64,000 nt of DNA from Tiliqua scincoides (taxonomy: Eukaryota; Chordata; Lepidosauria; Squamata; Scincidae): contig NC_089829.1 in NCBI RefSeq assembly GCF_035046505.1, forward strand, positions 5,068,001 through 5,132,000. Reading direction: 5' to 3'. A program made the position numbers and the translations under genes. The notes under the pieces are model-generated. The model did no database searches, had not been told where the DNA came from, and saw only the letters and a program-made list of their open reading frames with translations. Shown here piece by piece: positions 43,088 through 54,010 of the stretch (its first letter is position 1; each line of letters starts with the position of its first letter).

Positions 43088-44424
43088 ATTCAAAAGGGTT
43101 GAGAGCAAGGGGAGATAAAGACTGGAGAGAGGGGAGCAGATTCAATTCTCTGCACCGGTATACATTGTGGGGGAGAGTAGCCTCCACCCCAGTGTGTACT
43201 GAATTAGGTGGACAGATTAATAAACTACGGTGTCCATTCCAGGCACAGCTAATTTGGTCTCAGGCCTCCCTTCCCAGAAGGAAATAGCAAGTGGATGCCA
43301 AAGAAAGGTAAGAAAAGGGTGACTTCTGCCTGTGAAGAAGAGGTAACAAGTTCTGACTCGCACAGGATTTATGCATGGCTGTGACTCGTCTCAATTTTTC
43401 ACATGTGCTTGGTTCACTTAAACACACTTAAAATGTGCACTGGTTCATTCTGGTGTTCGTTCAGCTGAAAATGGCCTGGACAGGTGAGCAAACATTACAC
43501 ACAAATGGATTAGCTCATTTGGTCAGTGCATTTAAACTTAAGCACTATTTTTTTTTAAAAGACAGATTTTAAAAAATAATGAAAGGAAACCAGTAATCAG
43601 AGCCCCCACTCCCCACCAGGAACAGGAGCTGACTAAAGAAGGGGCAATTAAGGAGCAATTCATCAGTGATGACCTCTGCCACACTAAAGAGGAAGCAATA
43701 AAAGAGGAAGACCCTGCAAGAAGAAATTGACTAACATTGCTGTGGATCTCTGCTGAACAGGACTGACTTGTGAGTAAATGTTTATTGAAGGGTCTTAGCC
43801 AGGGGAAGGACACTGATGAGTGATGTAGGGAACCACCATTTTAATTCTGCCATCCAGCTGATTGAAGAAAAGCAATGACTCAGCAGCGTTGAACAGGCCT
43901 AGAGAGGAACCAACAGAAACCTGTGGCTTTCTAACCACTCATTACATGCATGCTGTATTCAATGTACACATTTTTGCTGATATGTATGTGTGCACACTTC
44001 TTTAGGTATTCTTTATATTCTTTACACACAGTTCTTTACGTACCTACAGCAGTCTTTATTATACAAGTCTTTATTATACAAGTCTTTATTTTTGAGGGGT
44101 CTAGTGATCCTGGTGCTGACTTTTAAAATAAATTCATTTTTCAGGAATTCACACATTCCCAGATGCCACTGTGTGTTAACACTGCAAAATGAATATCCCT
44201 GGCATTGAAGGGAGAATGTTGAAGAGGGTCCCCTTGAAAGGCTCAATGTCTCTCTGCACATCTGAGGGCACAGGAGTTCCTGTATCAAAGTGGTAGACTT
44301 TGGGAACAATCCTAACCAGGTCTACTCAGAAGTAAGTCCTATTTTGTTCAATGGGGAAAGTGTGGTTAGGATTGCCACCTTTGAAACTTAATTACAGAAT
44401 AGACAGCAGTTTTGCACGTCTGAC

Positions 44425-44640
44425 TTTATCCCACGGAAGCACTGGTATAGCACAGTGGCTAAAAAGAAGTAGGAAGCCGTGATCCAAGTCTTGCCACTCC
44501 AATGAATTATCACTAGGTGCCCACAGAGAAGCTGCTCACTCTCTGTCTCAGTCTTCCCCATCTGCAAAATGGGCATATTAATACCTCATCTGTTGTAAGG
44601 ACAGCATGATGGTGAATGTGAAGCTGTAAATGTTTAATAT
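44425..44640 (+). mobile_element. MIR-type SINE
   Basis: TATAGCACAGTGGCTAAAAA, then CTGTCTCAGTCTTCCCCATC, TGCAAAATGGG and AATACCTCATCTGTTGTAAG follow the MIR order closely. Confidence 0.75.
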
Positions 44641-44899
44641 TTAAATTTATCGATTACAGCTATCTCAGTAGTAGAATGCCAGTTTTATATGTAAAAGCCC
44701 CCCTCCCCCCACTGTTCAATCCCCTGGCAGCAGCTCTAGGCATAGCGCCCTATCCACACTTTCCTGTCTTAGGGATGTGGTCACCTGTGCCATGCAAGAG
44801 GTTGGCCGGGGGTTGCCACAACCTCCAAAGCCTCTTCCAACCAGGGACATGTGGTTGGTGGGGAGGTTCTTTGAAAAGGGCTACCACTGTGTGAGGCTC

Positions 44900-45295
44900 A
44901 CAAGCACTCAGAACCCTTGCACAAAAGTGGCGGCGGCACTTTTCGAAGGACTCCGGTGGGGAGGCTCTACCTCCTCTGCCTCCCCACCCACTGCATGTCC
45001 TTGCTTCCAACTCCAACATTCTGGGATTCTGGGATGTGCAAAAGAGCTGCTGCAGTGAGATGTGCTTCCTTCCTTCAGAAGGGAAGGATCAGCCAGGTTG
45101 GCCATACTGAATGAGGGTGGATACCCCGCAGAGAACCCACCTTGGCAAGGCTGACCATTGAACCCTCTGTGCCACAGTGGGATGTGCTGGGAGGAGGCAG
45201 GTGGAAGGGTGCCACAGGGACTAAGTGTATGACTTTGCTCCCTGCACCTAGCTCTGGCTATGCCTCCCCTCCCCCCATGCTCACACAATCTGATG
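44900..45295 (+). repeat. Unclassified element, inverted partner of 49780-50125
   Basis: Shares blocks GGTGGGGAGGCTCT, CAGCCAGGTTGG, GGATGTGCT.GGAGGAGGCAGG and GGCTATGCCTCC with the reverse complement of 49780-50125. The order of the two halves is swapped between copies. Confidence 0.55.
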
Positions 45296-46167
45296 TGTTA
45301 CATTTACGTTATCGATGGCAGGGATGTTTTGTTCCCCCTCGAAGAATGAAGCCACCCGACTATGGTAGCTGGAGGGTGCATTGGGCAAGCATCCATGCTG
45401 AAAATCCTGGCATCGTTCAGGTGTTGGTATAATTTTTCCCAACCTCAGCATATTTTCAGTGTAATAGTGTCGTTTAGTGTGATTTAGCTGGGGCGTTGTG
45501 GGGGGGAGGGGAGTGTGAAGCCCAGGCTGATATGAAAAATGTGACAGCTCGTTCATGCCTGATTCTCTGTGTGTATTTGCTTATTTTTACCAAACAATAA
45601 AAAAAATTATTATTTTTTGCTCAGTGGGTGTGGGATCACTGTGCAGCCTGGTTTTCTGTGGGAATGCAGGCCTGGTATCGGCTTAATCAGGCACTTTGCC
45701 CATTATTCAAAAACAACAGAATTTTTTCTCATGGGACCTTGGAGAGCAGGTGGCAATCTGGGAACAGAAAGTTACTGTCAGGACTGGCATCTGTTTCGGT
45801 GTTTGGGAAAGTTCAGGCAGGCCTGGACATCTCAGTGGTAAAGGCAGGCCTTCATGGGTTGACCTGTTTTGAGCTGAGCAGATGAAGTTCTCTGGACTGA
45901 GTCAGACTATTGCTGGATCCAGTTCAGCATCACCAGCTCTGACTGGTAGTGTCTCTCCAATGATGGAGAGCTCACAGTCACATGAGGCAGACTGTTCCAG
46001 TGCCAGGCAGCTCTTACGGTTAGGAAATTCTTCCTCATATCTGGTCTACTTCCCTGTAATTTTCAGCCCACTGGTTCTAGTTGGCCTTCGGAACTACAGA
46101 AACCAAGCTCTCCCTCTGTTTGAATGCCCATCAGGTAACTTGAACATAGCTATTGTAACTTCTCTAA

Positions 46168-46348
46168 GGGCCCAATCCTATCCAATTTTCCACGGCCTGT
46201 GCAGCCATGCCAATGGGGTGTGTGCTGCATCCTTTGGTGGGGACGCAATCACAGAGGCCTCCTCAATTTTAGGGAACATTTGTTCCCCTAACTCTGGGCT
46301 GTATTGCGGTTGTACCAATGCTGGAAAGTTGGATAGGATTGGATCGTT
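46168..46348. mobile_element. MITE-like element, GGGCCCAATCCTATCC family
   Basis: GGGCCCAATCCTATCC ... GGATAGGATTGGATCG with the central GCAGCCATGCCAATGGGGTG block; inserted in the old CR1 copy. Confidence 0.85.
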
Positions 46349-46610
46349 AGTCTTCTCCAGGCTAAACATATCGAGGTCTTTCAACCATTCCTCATATGTC
46401 TTGGTTTCCAGACACCCCTCAGAATCTCTGCTACTCTCTTCTTGACCTGCTTCAGCTTTCCAATGTGGTGTGCAAAATGGGATGCAAGCTTCCAAGCTAG
46501 AGTGGACTCCTGCACAATGGAATGCAATGGTGACATCTCAAGATCCAGACTCTCTGCTTCTGCTCATGCAGTTCAGCATCACATTGGCTTTCTTTGCAGC
46601 TGCATCACGC

Positions 46611-47046
46611 CAGTGGCACAGTTCATGAAAATGTAGCCCAGTGCCAAGTGCAAAATGATGCCCCGGAAGTGACGTCACACCCAGATTTTCTTTTTTAAAG
46701 TGAAAAACGGGGCAGTGGCATAGCTAAGGCGACTACTACCCGGTGTCAAATAAGATTTTGTAGCCACCCCTCTCCATGAAGAAACCAAATTTATTAAGTA
46801 AATAAATAAAAAGTTTTCAAGTTAATTGACCATAACTTCTGACACAATGCAGATATTCCAGTGCAGTTTGTTTCACTGCATTCAGCATTAAATTACCTTT
46901 CCAATAATATATAACATGATGGTATCATTTGTACATACCAAGGTTTTCACAATTTCAGCCTCTAGTGTCAAGCTCAGCTTGTTGCTCCCTAAAGCTTGTT
47001 GCCTGGTACAGTTGCTACCCCCTGCACCCCCTTAGCTATGCCACTG
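46611..47046. mobile_element. hAT-type element with perfect target duplication
   Basis: Starts CAGTGGCACAG and ends CTTAGCTATGCCACTG. Perfect 8-bp duplication CATCACGC at 46603-46610 and 47047-47054. An internal CAGTGGCATAGCTAAGG at 46716 is a second copy of the inverted end, so the element may itself carry a nested or duplicated terminus. Inserted in the old CR1. Confidence 0.88.
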
Positions 47047-47177
47047 CATCACGCCATGTTCAACTTACGGTCCACTAAGATTCCTGGATCTTTTTTACAC
47101 CCGCTGCTGCCAAGCCTTCCTATATTTGGACATCCTGCATTTGGGCACCTGAGTTTTTGTTCCTATATGCAGGAGCA

Positions 47178-47480
47178 GAATGATTTATTTATTTATACAG
47201 GTATTTATATACCTCCTTTCTTTGGTCATCAGATTTCTCCTCAGACTTTAATCCAAGGCGATTTACATAGGCAGGCTGTTCTAAACCCCCCCCCCCCCAA
47301 ATAGGGATTTTTACAATTGAATAGTTTTAGTCTTTCATAGAACTCCTCATTCCAGCTGAATGCTCATCAGTATATCAGCGTGTCATCAGTTCTCAGGTAC
47401 TTCCTGTTGTTTCGAACTGGCAGCCTCAGATCTTCAGGCATACAACGCGGCAGCTCTACCAACTGAGCCAGACCTCCTGC
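47178..47480 (-). mobile_element. Sauria-type SINE (tRNA head, BovB-like tail)
   Basis: On the minus strand: GGTCTGGCTCAGTTGGTAGA (A box), CCAGTTCGAAAC (B box), and a 3' tail AGGTATATAAATACCTGTAT followed by AAATAAATAAA. This head-and-tail combination is characteristic of squamate SINEs mobilised by BovB LINEs. Confidence 0.7.
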
Positions 47481-48404
47481 CCAATCAAGTCTGCCCAATC
47501 AATACCAATGATCAAGTCTGTCCAGACCTGTCTTCCAAGATGTTAGCTATCTGGCCCCCACCCAGCTTTGTGACATCTGTAGATGAGATAAGTATCCATT
47601 CTACCCCTTCATCCAGGTCATTCATGCAAATGTGGAACAGCACAGGGTCCTAAGGCACTCCACTTAATACCTCCCTCCAAGCTGATGTGGGGCAATTTAA
47701 TAGCGCTCATTCAACCAGTTCTGAACCCACCCAGCAGAGGCCAGCTTCAGGGGTGGGGGGAGGTCTCCTTTGTTGCTCTTGTTACAGTATATTGTAAAGA
47801 GCCCATGGGTGGCAAGGCTTGTCCTATAAAGTAGACTTGATATGAGCTTCCAATCTCCTCAGATTGTAGATGGGAAGCAGAGGGATTGGCAGCTTGCCAC
47901 AGTGAGCTCAGAGGTGAGGTGAGCTGAGAACAGGGTGCTCTCTGGTGTACAGCTCACATTGCAACTATTTCTGGCAACTGTTGCCCACACAAGCTCATTA
48001 CTGTACATAATAAATCTTGTTTTGGATCCTCCAAAGTAGCAATATCATTTTTGATCATCTGCAACAGAAGTAGGCTGAGGATACTATGGGGCCTACTTGC
48101 AAGGGTTTCCAGTAATTGCAGGATTTCAAGTAAAACAGCCTCAGTGTTCCTCATCTGTAAAAAGGGGACATTAATTGGTTGCTTTAAAACTCTTGCTACT
48201 TTGGGATTGCTACTGGCTCTACCTCTTTATCTGTGGACCTTTCCCCTCTCCTTTGTAGGAGCTCAAAGATGCTTACAGTGTGTGTCTGTGTTCCAACAGC
48301 TTAGTAGCTGTCCTGTCCCTAAGAGGTTCACAATCTTAAAGGACAAAAAAATGACTATAGATCTCTCTCCCTCTTTATCTGCATTTCTGTACATTGCCTT
48401 AGAC

Positions 48405-48769
48405 CAGGGGTTTTTAAACTTTTAAACTTTGATGCGAAGGGCCGCATCAAATATCTGGCACAGTGTCGAGGGCCAGAAAAAAAAATTTAATATAGAATTT
48501 AAATAAACACATTAGAGATGGAACTTAGATGAATGACTGAAATGATTGAATGGGCTCAAATGTCCAGGATTTCTCCAAGTACCAACACAGCCCAAGAAAT
48601 AAAGCACACACTTAAATGGACCCCCATTCCCCCACCTCACAAGCACAGCTCTGGTTGTGTTTGGTCAACTGGGCCACTGGCTCTCAGGGGATCAGAGACT
48701 GGCTGTGGGTCAGATAGAGGCACTCTTTGGGCCGCTTCTGACCCTTGGGCCGGGGTTTGGAGACCCCTG
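48405..48769 (+). mobile_element. hAT-type element with perfect target duplication
   Basis: CAGGGGTTTTTAAAC ... GTTTGGAGACCCCTG, flanked by perfect CCTTAGAC at 48397-48404 and 48770-48777. Related in plan, but not closely, to the 4452/11827 family. Confidence 0.9.
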
Positions 48770-48911
48770 CCTTAGACAAACATTGGAAAATGGCACATAA
48801 AATTTTTAAACAAATGAACAAATACTGCTAAACTCCTATATGTACACTTTTCTGGGAGCAAGTCTCACTGAACAAAATGGGACATACTCATGAGTAAACT
48901 TGATTGTTAAA

Positions 48912-49028
48912 AGTCCAGAAATTTCAGCAGGTGCACCTTGTCATCTCACTGATGACACACCTGCTAAAATTCCATTCTCTACACAAGTGTTAAAGGTCCA
49001 GGAGCCTTTGAAAGGTTGGCCACCCCTG
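48912..49028 (-). mobile_element. Probable hAT-type element fragment
   Basis: The reverse complement starts CAGGGGTGGCCAACCTTTCA, a typical hAT terminus. The other end is not clear. Confidence 0.4.
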
Positions 49029-49056
49029 GTGTACAAAGAAGCAATTGCTTGACCCA

Positions 49057-49238
49057 GGGCCCAATCCTATCCAATTTTCCAGCACCGATGCAGCTGTGCC
49101 AATGGGACATGCAACTGCATCCTGTGGTGGAGAGCCAGTCGTAGACACCTCCTCAACATATGGGAACATTTGTTCCCTTACCTTGGGACTGCACTGCAGC
49201 TGCACCAGTGCTGGAAAGTTGGATAGGATTGGGCCCCC
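49057..49238. mobile_element. MITE-like element, GGGCCCAATCCTATCC family
   Basis: Best-preserved termini of the family: GGGCCCAATCCTATCC and GGATAGGATTGGGCCC, exact inverted repeats of 16 bp. Confidence 0.9.
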
Positions 49239-49258
49239 AGTTAATTAATTGGTTAGTA

Positions 49259-49676
49259 CAGTGTTTCTCAGACTGTGGGTTGGGACTCACTAGGTGGGTC
49301 TCAAGCCAATTTCAGATGGGTTCCCATTCATTTCAATGTGTGCTTTACATTTAATATATTAGACTTGATGCAACCATGGTATGTGAGTTACAGATCTGTA
49401 CTTTTAACAGGTTATTATGCATTTTGTATGCTTTTAACAATGATAGTTGGTAGGGGTTGCTCCTGGGTAGGTGTGGATAGGATTGCAGCCTTGGGAATGT
49501 TTGGGGAATTTGATTTTGTTGTTTGGGGGGGGGGGGTGTTAAAAAATTTCCTGCTTGATGATGTCACTTTCAGCCATGACATCACTTCCAGGTTAATGGC
49601 ATCACTACCTGTGGGTTCTGACAGATTTGTCTTTCTGAAAAGTGGGTCCTGGCGCTAAAAAGTTTGAGAACCACAG
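49259..49676 (-). mobile_element. hAT-type element (CAGTGGTTCTCA family), reversed
   Basis: CAGTGTTTCTCAGACTGTGG ... AGTTTGAGAACCACAG; flanks GGTTAGTA and GGTTAATG agree at 6 of 8. It directly follows the MITE at 49057. Confidence 0.85.
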
Positions 49677-49779
49677 GGTTAATGAATTAGACCAAGTACT
49701 TGAGATGTTCTCTACTGGTGTCTATACACTACTGGCATCTAAGGCTAAACACCAAGGGACTTGCAGTTCAGGGATGTGT

Positions 49780-50125
49780 GGTGGGTGGGGAGGCAGGTGA
49801 GGCAGAGCCTCCCCACCTGAGTCCTGCGAAAAGCACTGCCACTGCATAAGGCACCCAAGCACTCACAACCCATGTGCTCAGATTGTGTGAGCGTGAGGGT
49901 GGGGGGAGGCATAGCCAGTGCAAGGTGCGAGGAGCAAAGTTATGTGCCTAGTCCCTGTGGCACCCTTCCACCTGCCTCCTCCTAGCACATCCCACCAGCA
50001 CTGAGGGTTGCCTTGCCAGAGTGGGCTCTTGGGGGGGGTATCTGTCCTCATTCAGTGTGACCAACCTGGCTGATCCATGATGACACCTCTGAGGAAAGGG
50101 AAGCACCATCTCACCTGCCTACCCA
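49780..50125 (-). repeat. Unclassified element, inverted partner of 44900-45295
   Basis: The reverse complement shares long blocks with 44900-45295 but in permuted order, as if both were cut from a tandem unit. Confidence 0.55.
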
Positions 50126-50202
50126 ACCCGATGCACATCCCTGGCCTGCAGACATCCCCCAATGTGTGTGCTGGGATGATGGATCAACTACTTCCCTTAG
50201 CT

Positions 50203-50407
50203 CAGTGCTTTTCCACCTTTTCCAGCTCACAGCGCACTGACAAGGCACTAAAATTGTCAAGGCACGCCATGCTGTTGGTGGGGAGCTCACCCCCCCCCAT
50301 GGGCCTACTAATAAATGACCCCCAAACCTTGGTGGCACACTTTTCGTGGCACACCAGTGCACCACAGCACAACCAGTGCACCACAGCACAGTGGTTGAAA
50401 ACGGCTG
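50203..50407 (+). mobile_element. hAT-type element
   Basis: CAGTGCTTTTCCACC ... GGTTGAAAACGGCTG with flanks CCTTAGCT and CCTTAGAT (7 of 8). Internally CACCAGTGCACCACAGCACA occurs as a short tandem duplication. Confidence 0.82.
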
Positions 50408-50977
50408 CCTTAGATGCTGAAACCTTACAGGTGTTCTGTAATGAAGCAGGTCCGAATCAGAGCGCATTAAGAGCCCAATCCTCTGCATGTCTACTCAAAA
50501 GTAAGTTCCATTCCAGTCAATAGGCTTACTCCCAGGAAAGAGTGGTTAGGATTGCAGCCTAAAATGTGCGTACATTTTTTTTCTTTGGAGGCTCCCTATG
50601 CCAGGCTGCAACCCTAGACACACTTACCTGCGAGTACGTCCCTGCTCAGTGGGACTTACTACTGAGTAGTCGCCCCGGGCTTGCACTGCCAAGTGTGGTA
50701 CATGGTTGCCTCTTGAGCAGCAGGGGACACAAATTACTCCTGCACGGTGGAGGCTGCTGCGCAACTGTTGCACTGTGCGCGCCTGAGCCACAGGGAGGGG
50801 GGCGTTGCACCGCTCCTGCGTCCAGCGAGCTGGGGATTTTCCACCCCTTGCAACAGAAAGGAAGCCAGGAGGAGCGCTCCGCCCACCGCCGCTCCCCGCC
50901 AGCAGCCTCAGCAAAAGAGGCTGCCCGGGCACGTAGCGCACGCGCCAGGAGGCTCAGCCGGGGAAAGGGCGTCCTGG

Positions 50978-51060
50978 CCAATCAGGGGCAGGCCAGAATT
51001 CGGCCCGGCCAATGAGAGCCCGGGAAGCTGCTCCTCATCTGCATGGACCCGGCTATAGCT
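50978..51060 (+). promoter_or_regulatory. ENO1: ENO1 core promoter: two CCAAT boxes and a TATA-like box
   Basis: CCAAT at 50978-50982 (GGCCAATCAGGG, a good NF-Y site) and 51009-51013 (GGCCAATGAGAG), 31 bp apart, and CTATAGCT at 51053-51060. Spacing would place the start near 51080-51090. Inferred from motifs and the downstream donor. Confidence 0.6.
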
Positions 51061-51084
51061 GCGCTCGAGCTCGGTGCTCTTCCC

Positions 51085-51158
51085 CTAGTTGCCCGGCAGC
51101 ACGAGCCCAGAGTGCAGGTCCAGCTCCAGCTCTCCTTGTCCGCGGCCCTTCTCTGCAG
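51085..51158 (+). other. ENO1: ENO1 non-coding exon 1 (5' UTR), start approximate
   Basis: Ends CTTCTCTGCAG|GTGAGTG at 51158, a strong donor. ENO1 genes have an untranslated first exon followed by a long intron; the acceptor is at 58298/58299, giving a 7.1-kb intron 1. The start is estimated from the TATA-like box. Confidence 0.55.
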
Positions 51159-53612
51159 GTGAGTGCAGCATCCCTCCCCGCGCAGCTGCGTCCGCAGAGG
51201 AAGGAGCTTTTGCAACATGTTGCAAGCGAGGGAGGAGGAGGGGAGCCGGCTGCGCTGCCAGGTCAGGCACCCTGCATGGGGACAGCAGTCGGGCAGGGAG
51301 GAGAAGGCGCGCCCTAGTCCAGGAAGCCCGGGCTGTGCTTCAAGGCAGCCTGTACCTTCTGCTTGGAAGGAAGCCAGCGGCATCGCTGGAGGGGCCCAAG
51401 GCACTAAGTTTTGCAGGGAGCCTCAAGGGGGAGGGCCGCTTGCACACTGGTGAGGCTCCTTGCACAACTTACTGCTTGACCCCCTCTGGCTACGCCACTG
51501 AAGGAAGCCCCACTGACTTCAGGTAAGCACTGATGGGGTTGCAGCCTGATTGCACCTTCTCCTCTCTGCGTACTCTTCACCCACACCCACCAAAGCGCTT
51601 GACCTGGCCTGTTCCTTATCTCAGGAAGTGGGACCCTATGATGTGTAGAGGGGTTAAAAAAAAAGTACTCACTGAGTGGTGTTTGACTAGTGTCTTGTGG
51701 AGCAGCTTTGCAAATGGCAAGACTGGCACTTGCATCCTGGGCTGGGGTGAGTTCCCTCTTCCGCCTTGGGCAAAGCAGGAAGTCTTGCTGCCTGCTGGCT
51801 TTGCATGTGCCTGGCTCACCTCTGCGATGCTGATGTGGAGTGGAAGAAGTCCGCCCTTTCCTTCTAAGGATTCCAAAATGTGTGGATCCTTCCTCTTTAG
51901 GTCCGGGAGAAGACCCAGCTCAATCCCCTCTTACCTGCCCCCCACCTTCCAGATGGATGTAACCCCATCCCACAGGATGCAAACTCTGCAAAAAGCCCTT
52001 CAGCCTCTGATTTGCCTTGCTGAGCAGGAAGGAAAATGGCGTTTTAGCAAGGACACTGCCAAACACTCCGGTTTAATAACTGTTAATACTTCATTGGGGA
52101 CTAGGTACATGAGCAGGCAGTTGAATTCTCTGAGCTCCTGTTGAGCTGCATTTTAGTACAAAAGCATCACTGCATACCTGAAATGGCCTTCAGTAGAAGT
52201 CCAAGAAAAGACAGGCAGCAGAAGGGGAAAAAAAGTCCTACAGGCTGGCTCTCCCAACAGCTGGGTGATGGAACAGCCTGGCTGAAACATGCCTCACATA
52301 CCCAGTCTTCTCCATCTAGGTCTTGCCTTGGCTGATGAAGGCACCAGTTGCTGGGTGACTCAAAAGGGTGCAGCCATGTGCTGAACTGCAGGACGGGAAG
52401 GCGCAGACTGGCCCTCCCCTTTATGAAGTGAAACTTATGACCAATGCGCCAATGTAGAGTTGTAGCCAGGCCTGTCCTTGGTACAAGGACCGTGGGTTCC
52501 CTTCCCACTCCACAGGAAGAAAGATTCCTGTTGCAGCCTGCCCAGGTGTGAGTGGCTCATTTGCTCTTAAAGAAAAGCCTGGAATGATGAAATCTCTGCA
52601 GCTTATGTAATGATTAACACCATCTGTTGCATTGCCCAGCGCAGAGATGCTTGGACCTTCTCCTCTTGCGACAGGCAGCCCTTGTCTTTCATTTCCTCAT
52701 CCCCAAATATTGAATGCAAAATTCCTGTGTCTGTTATTGAGGTCACCTTCTTAGAATTGGCTGCAGCTAGTGCTCAGAAGAACATCTTTGGCTCCTTTTA
52801 AAATGTAAGTGGTCAGGGGACCATTCTGCAGAACAGAGGTGGTACAGTCCCTGCTGGGGGGTTTGTAGCAGCTTTGTAGTCATAACCACAAGTGTTTTTA
52901 AAGCTGCATGTCTGTACCAACATACATACCCCTCCCAACATCCACATTCCAGCATATAATGAACAGGAATAGAGCCAAGGCAGTGAAACCACTTTTCATG
53001 CAGAGTACATGTGTATTTGCGTGCACCCCTCCATCAAAGCAGCTGGTATAGCTCATGAATGCAGGCCACCAACATATGTTTTAGCCCTCAAAATTCACTA
53101 AGTAAAAGTCTGATGTAGAGCGAAAGGGGTGATGTCTTGTATGGGGATATGTCTAGAAGCTAGGTTCCCTCAAATCGGCCTTCACAGAAGAAGCAGATGA
53201 GGTGGTAGAATCCTGAGGTGCTTTAGATGGAAGGGGTGTGTGTGTTTGGGGGGGAGTTTCAATGCTTCCTCATGTAGGAGGGAAAACCAACTCCCTGCAA
53301 GTAGAAAGCTAGCACACAGAGGAGAGAGGTTCTAACACATCCAGTCTTTGTTGTGTGCTAGTTCTCTCCTTACAGTGTTTCTTACCTGTGAGAGTATCAT
53401 AAACAGCATAGAATTGCATGTCTGGAATCACGATGTCACCCCTCTTAGTGCTACCATTTTGTAAAAATGTAAAAATCTTCCTGCAAGGAACCAATTTATC
53501 CTATATGCCTGTTGTGCTAGCCTTTTACTTCCAGGAAAATTTTTTCACATGGGGAAAATTAAAAATATGGTTCCCTCCTACGTATTATGTACCTCAATTC
53601 TGCTTTTCCTCT

Positions 53613-54010
53613 CAGGCTCCTGATAATTTTGATCTCCATCTTCCCCTTCTCTAATTCTACTGCATGTAGAGAAGCAAACCTGAATAGATTGATGGTTAAG
53701 ATAAGGGAAGCGCTGTTGGGAAGATGGGGAAGGAGGCTTTGTTGAAACACAGCCATGCTTTAGACAGAGAACTGTCCTCTTGTCCCAACTTACTTAACTT
53801 AAACAACTTGAGGTGCTTCAGGCTCCTGATAATTTTGTTCTTCATCTTCTGCTTCTCTAATTCTACTGCATGTAGAGAAGCAAACCTGAATAGATTCTTA
53901 GTTAAGATAAGGGAAGGGCTGTTTGAAAGATAGGGAAGCAGGAGGCTTGGTTGAAACCCAACCATGCTTTAGGCAGAGGACTGTCCTTTTGTCCCAACTG
54001 ACTTAACTTT
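53613..54010. repeat. 206-bp tandem duplication
   Basis: Unit 1 starts at 53613 and unit 2 at 53819, both with CAGGCTCCTGATAATTTTG. They share TCTAATTCTACTGCATGTAG, AAGCAAACCTGAATAGATT and the AACTGTCCT / TTGTCCCAACT blocks, at roughly 85-90% identity by eye. Unit 2 ends about 54010. Confidence 0.88.

Larger units (their letters stand above)
45905..47745 (-). mobile_element. Older CR1 LINE copy, interrupted by three later elements
   Basis: Reverse-strand pieces of CR1 reverse transcriptase are recognisable: KTYEEWLKDLDMFSLEK near 46350-46420, and a FMNDLDEGVEW-type remnant around 47560-47660. It is split by a MITE (46168-46345), a hAT element (46611-47046) and a Sauria-type SINE (47178-47480). 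Heavily decayed, far older than the 38131 copy. Confidence 0.7.
50640..51350. promoter_or_regulatory. ENO1: CpG island at the ENO1 5' end
   Basis: About 700 bp rich in CpG and G+C, in sharp contrast to the flanks, spanning the promoter, exon 1 and the start of intron 1. Long reading frames on both strands here are compositional. Confidence 0.75.

Noticed and set aside
50566-51526. Several 100-150 codon frames on both strands
   Set aside because: All lie in the ENO1 CpG island and are explained by GC content.
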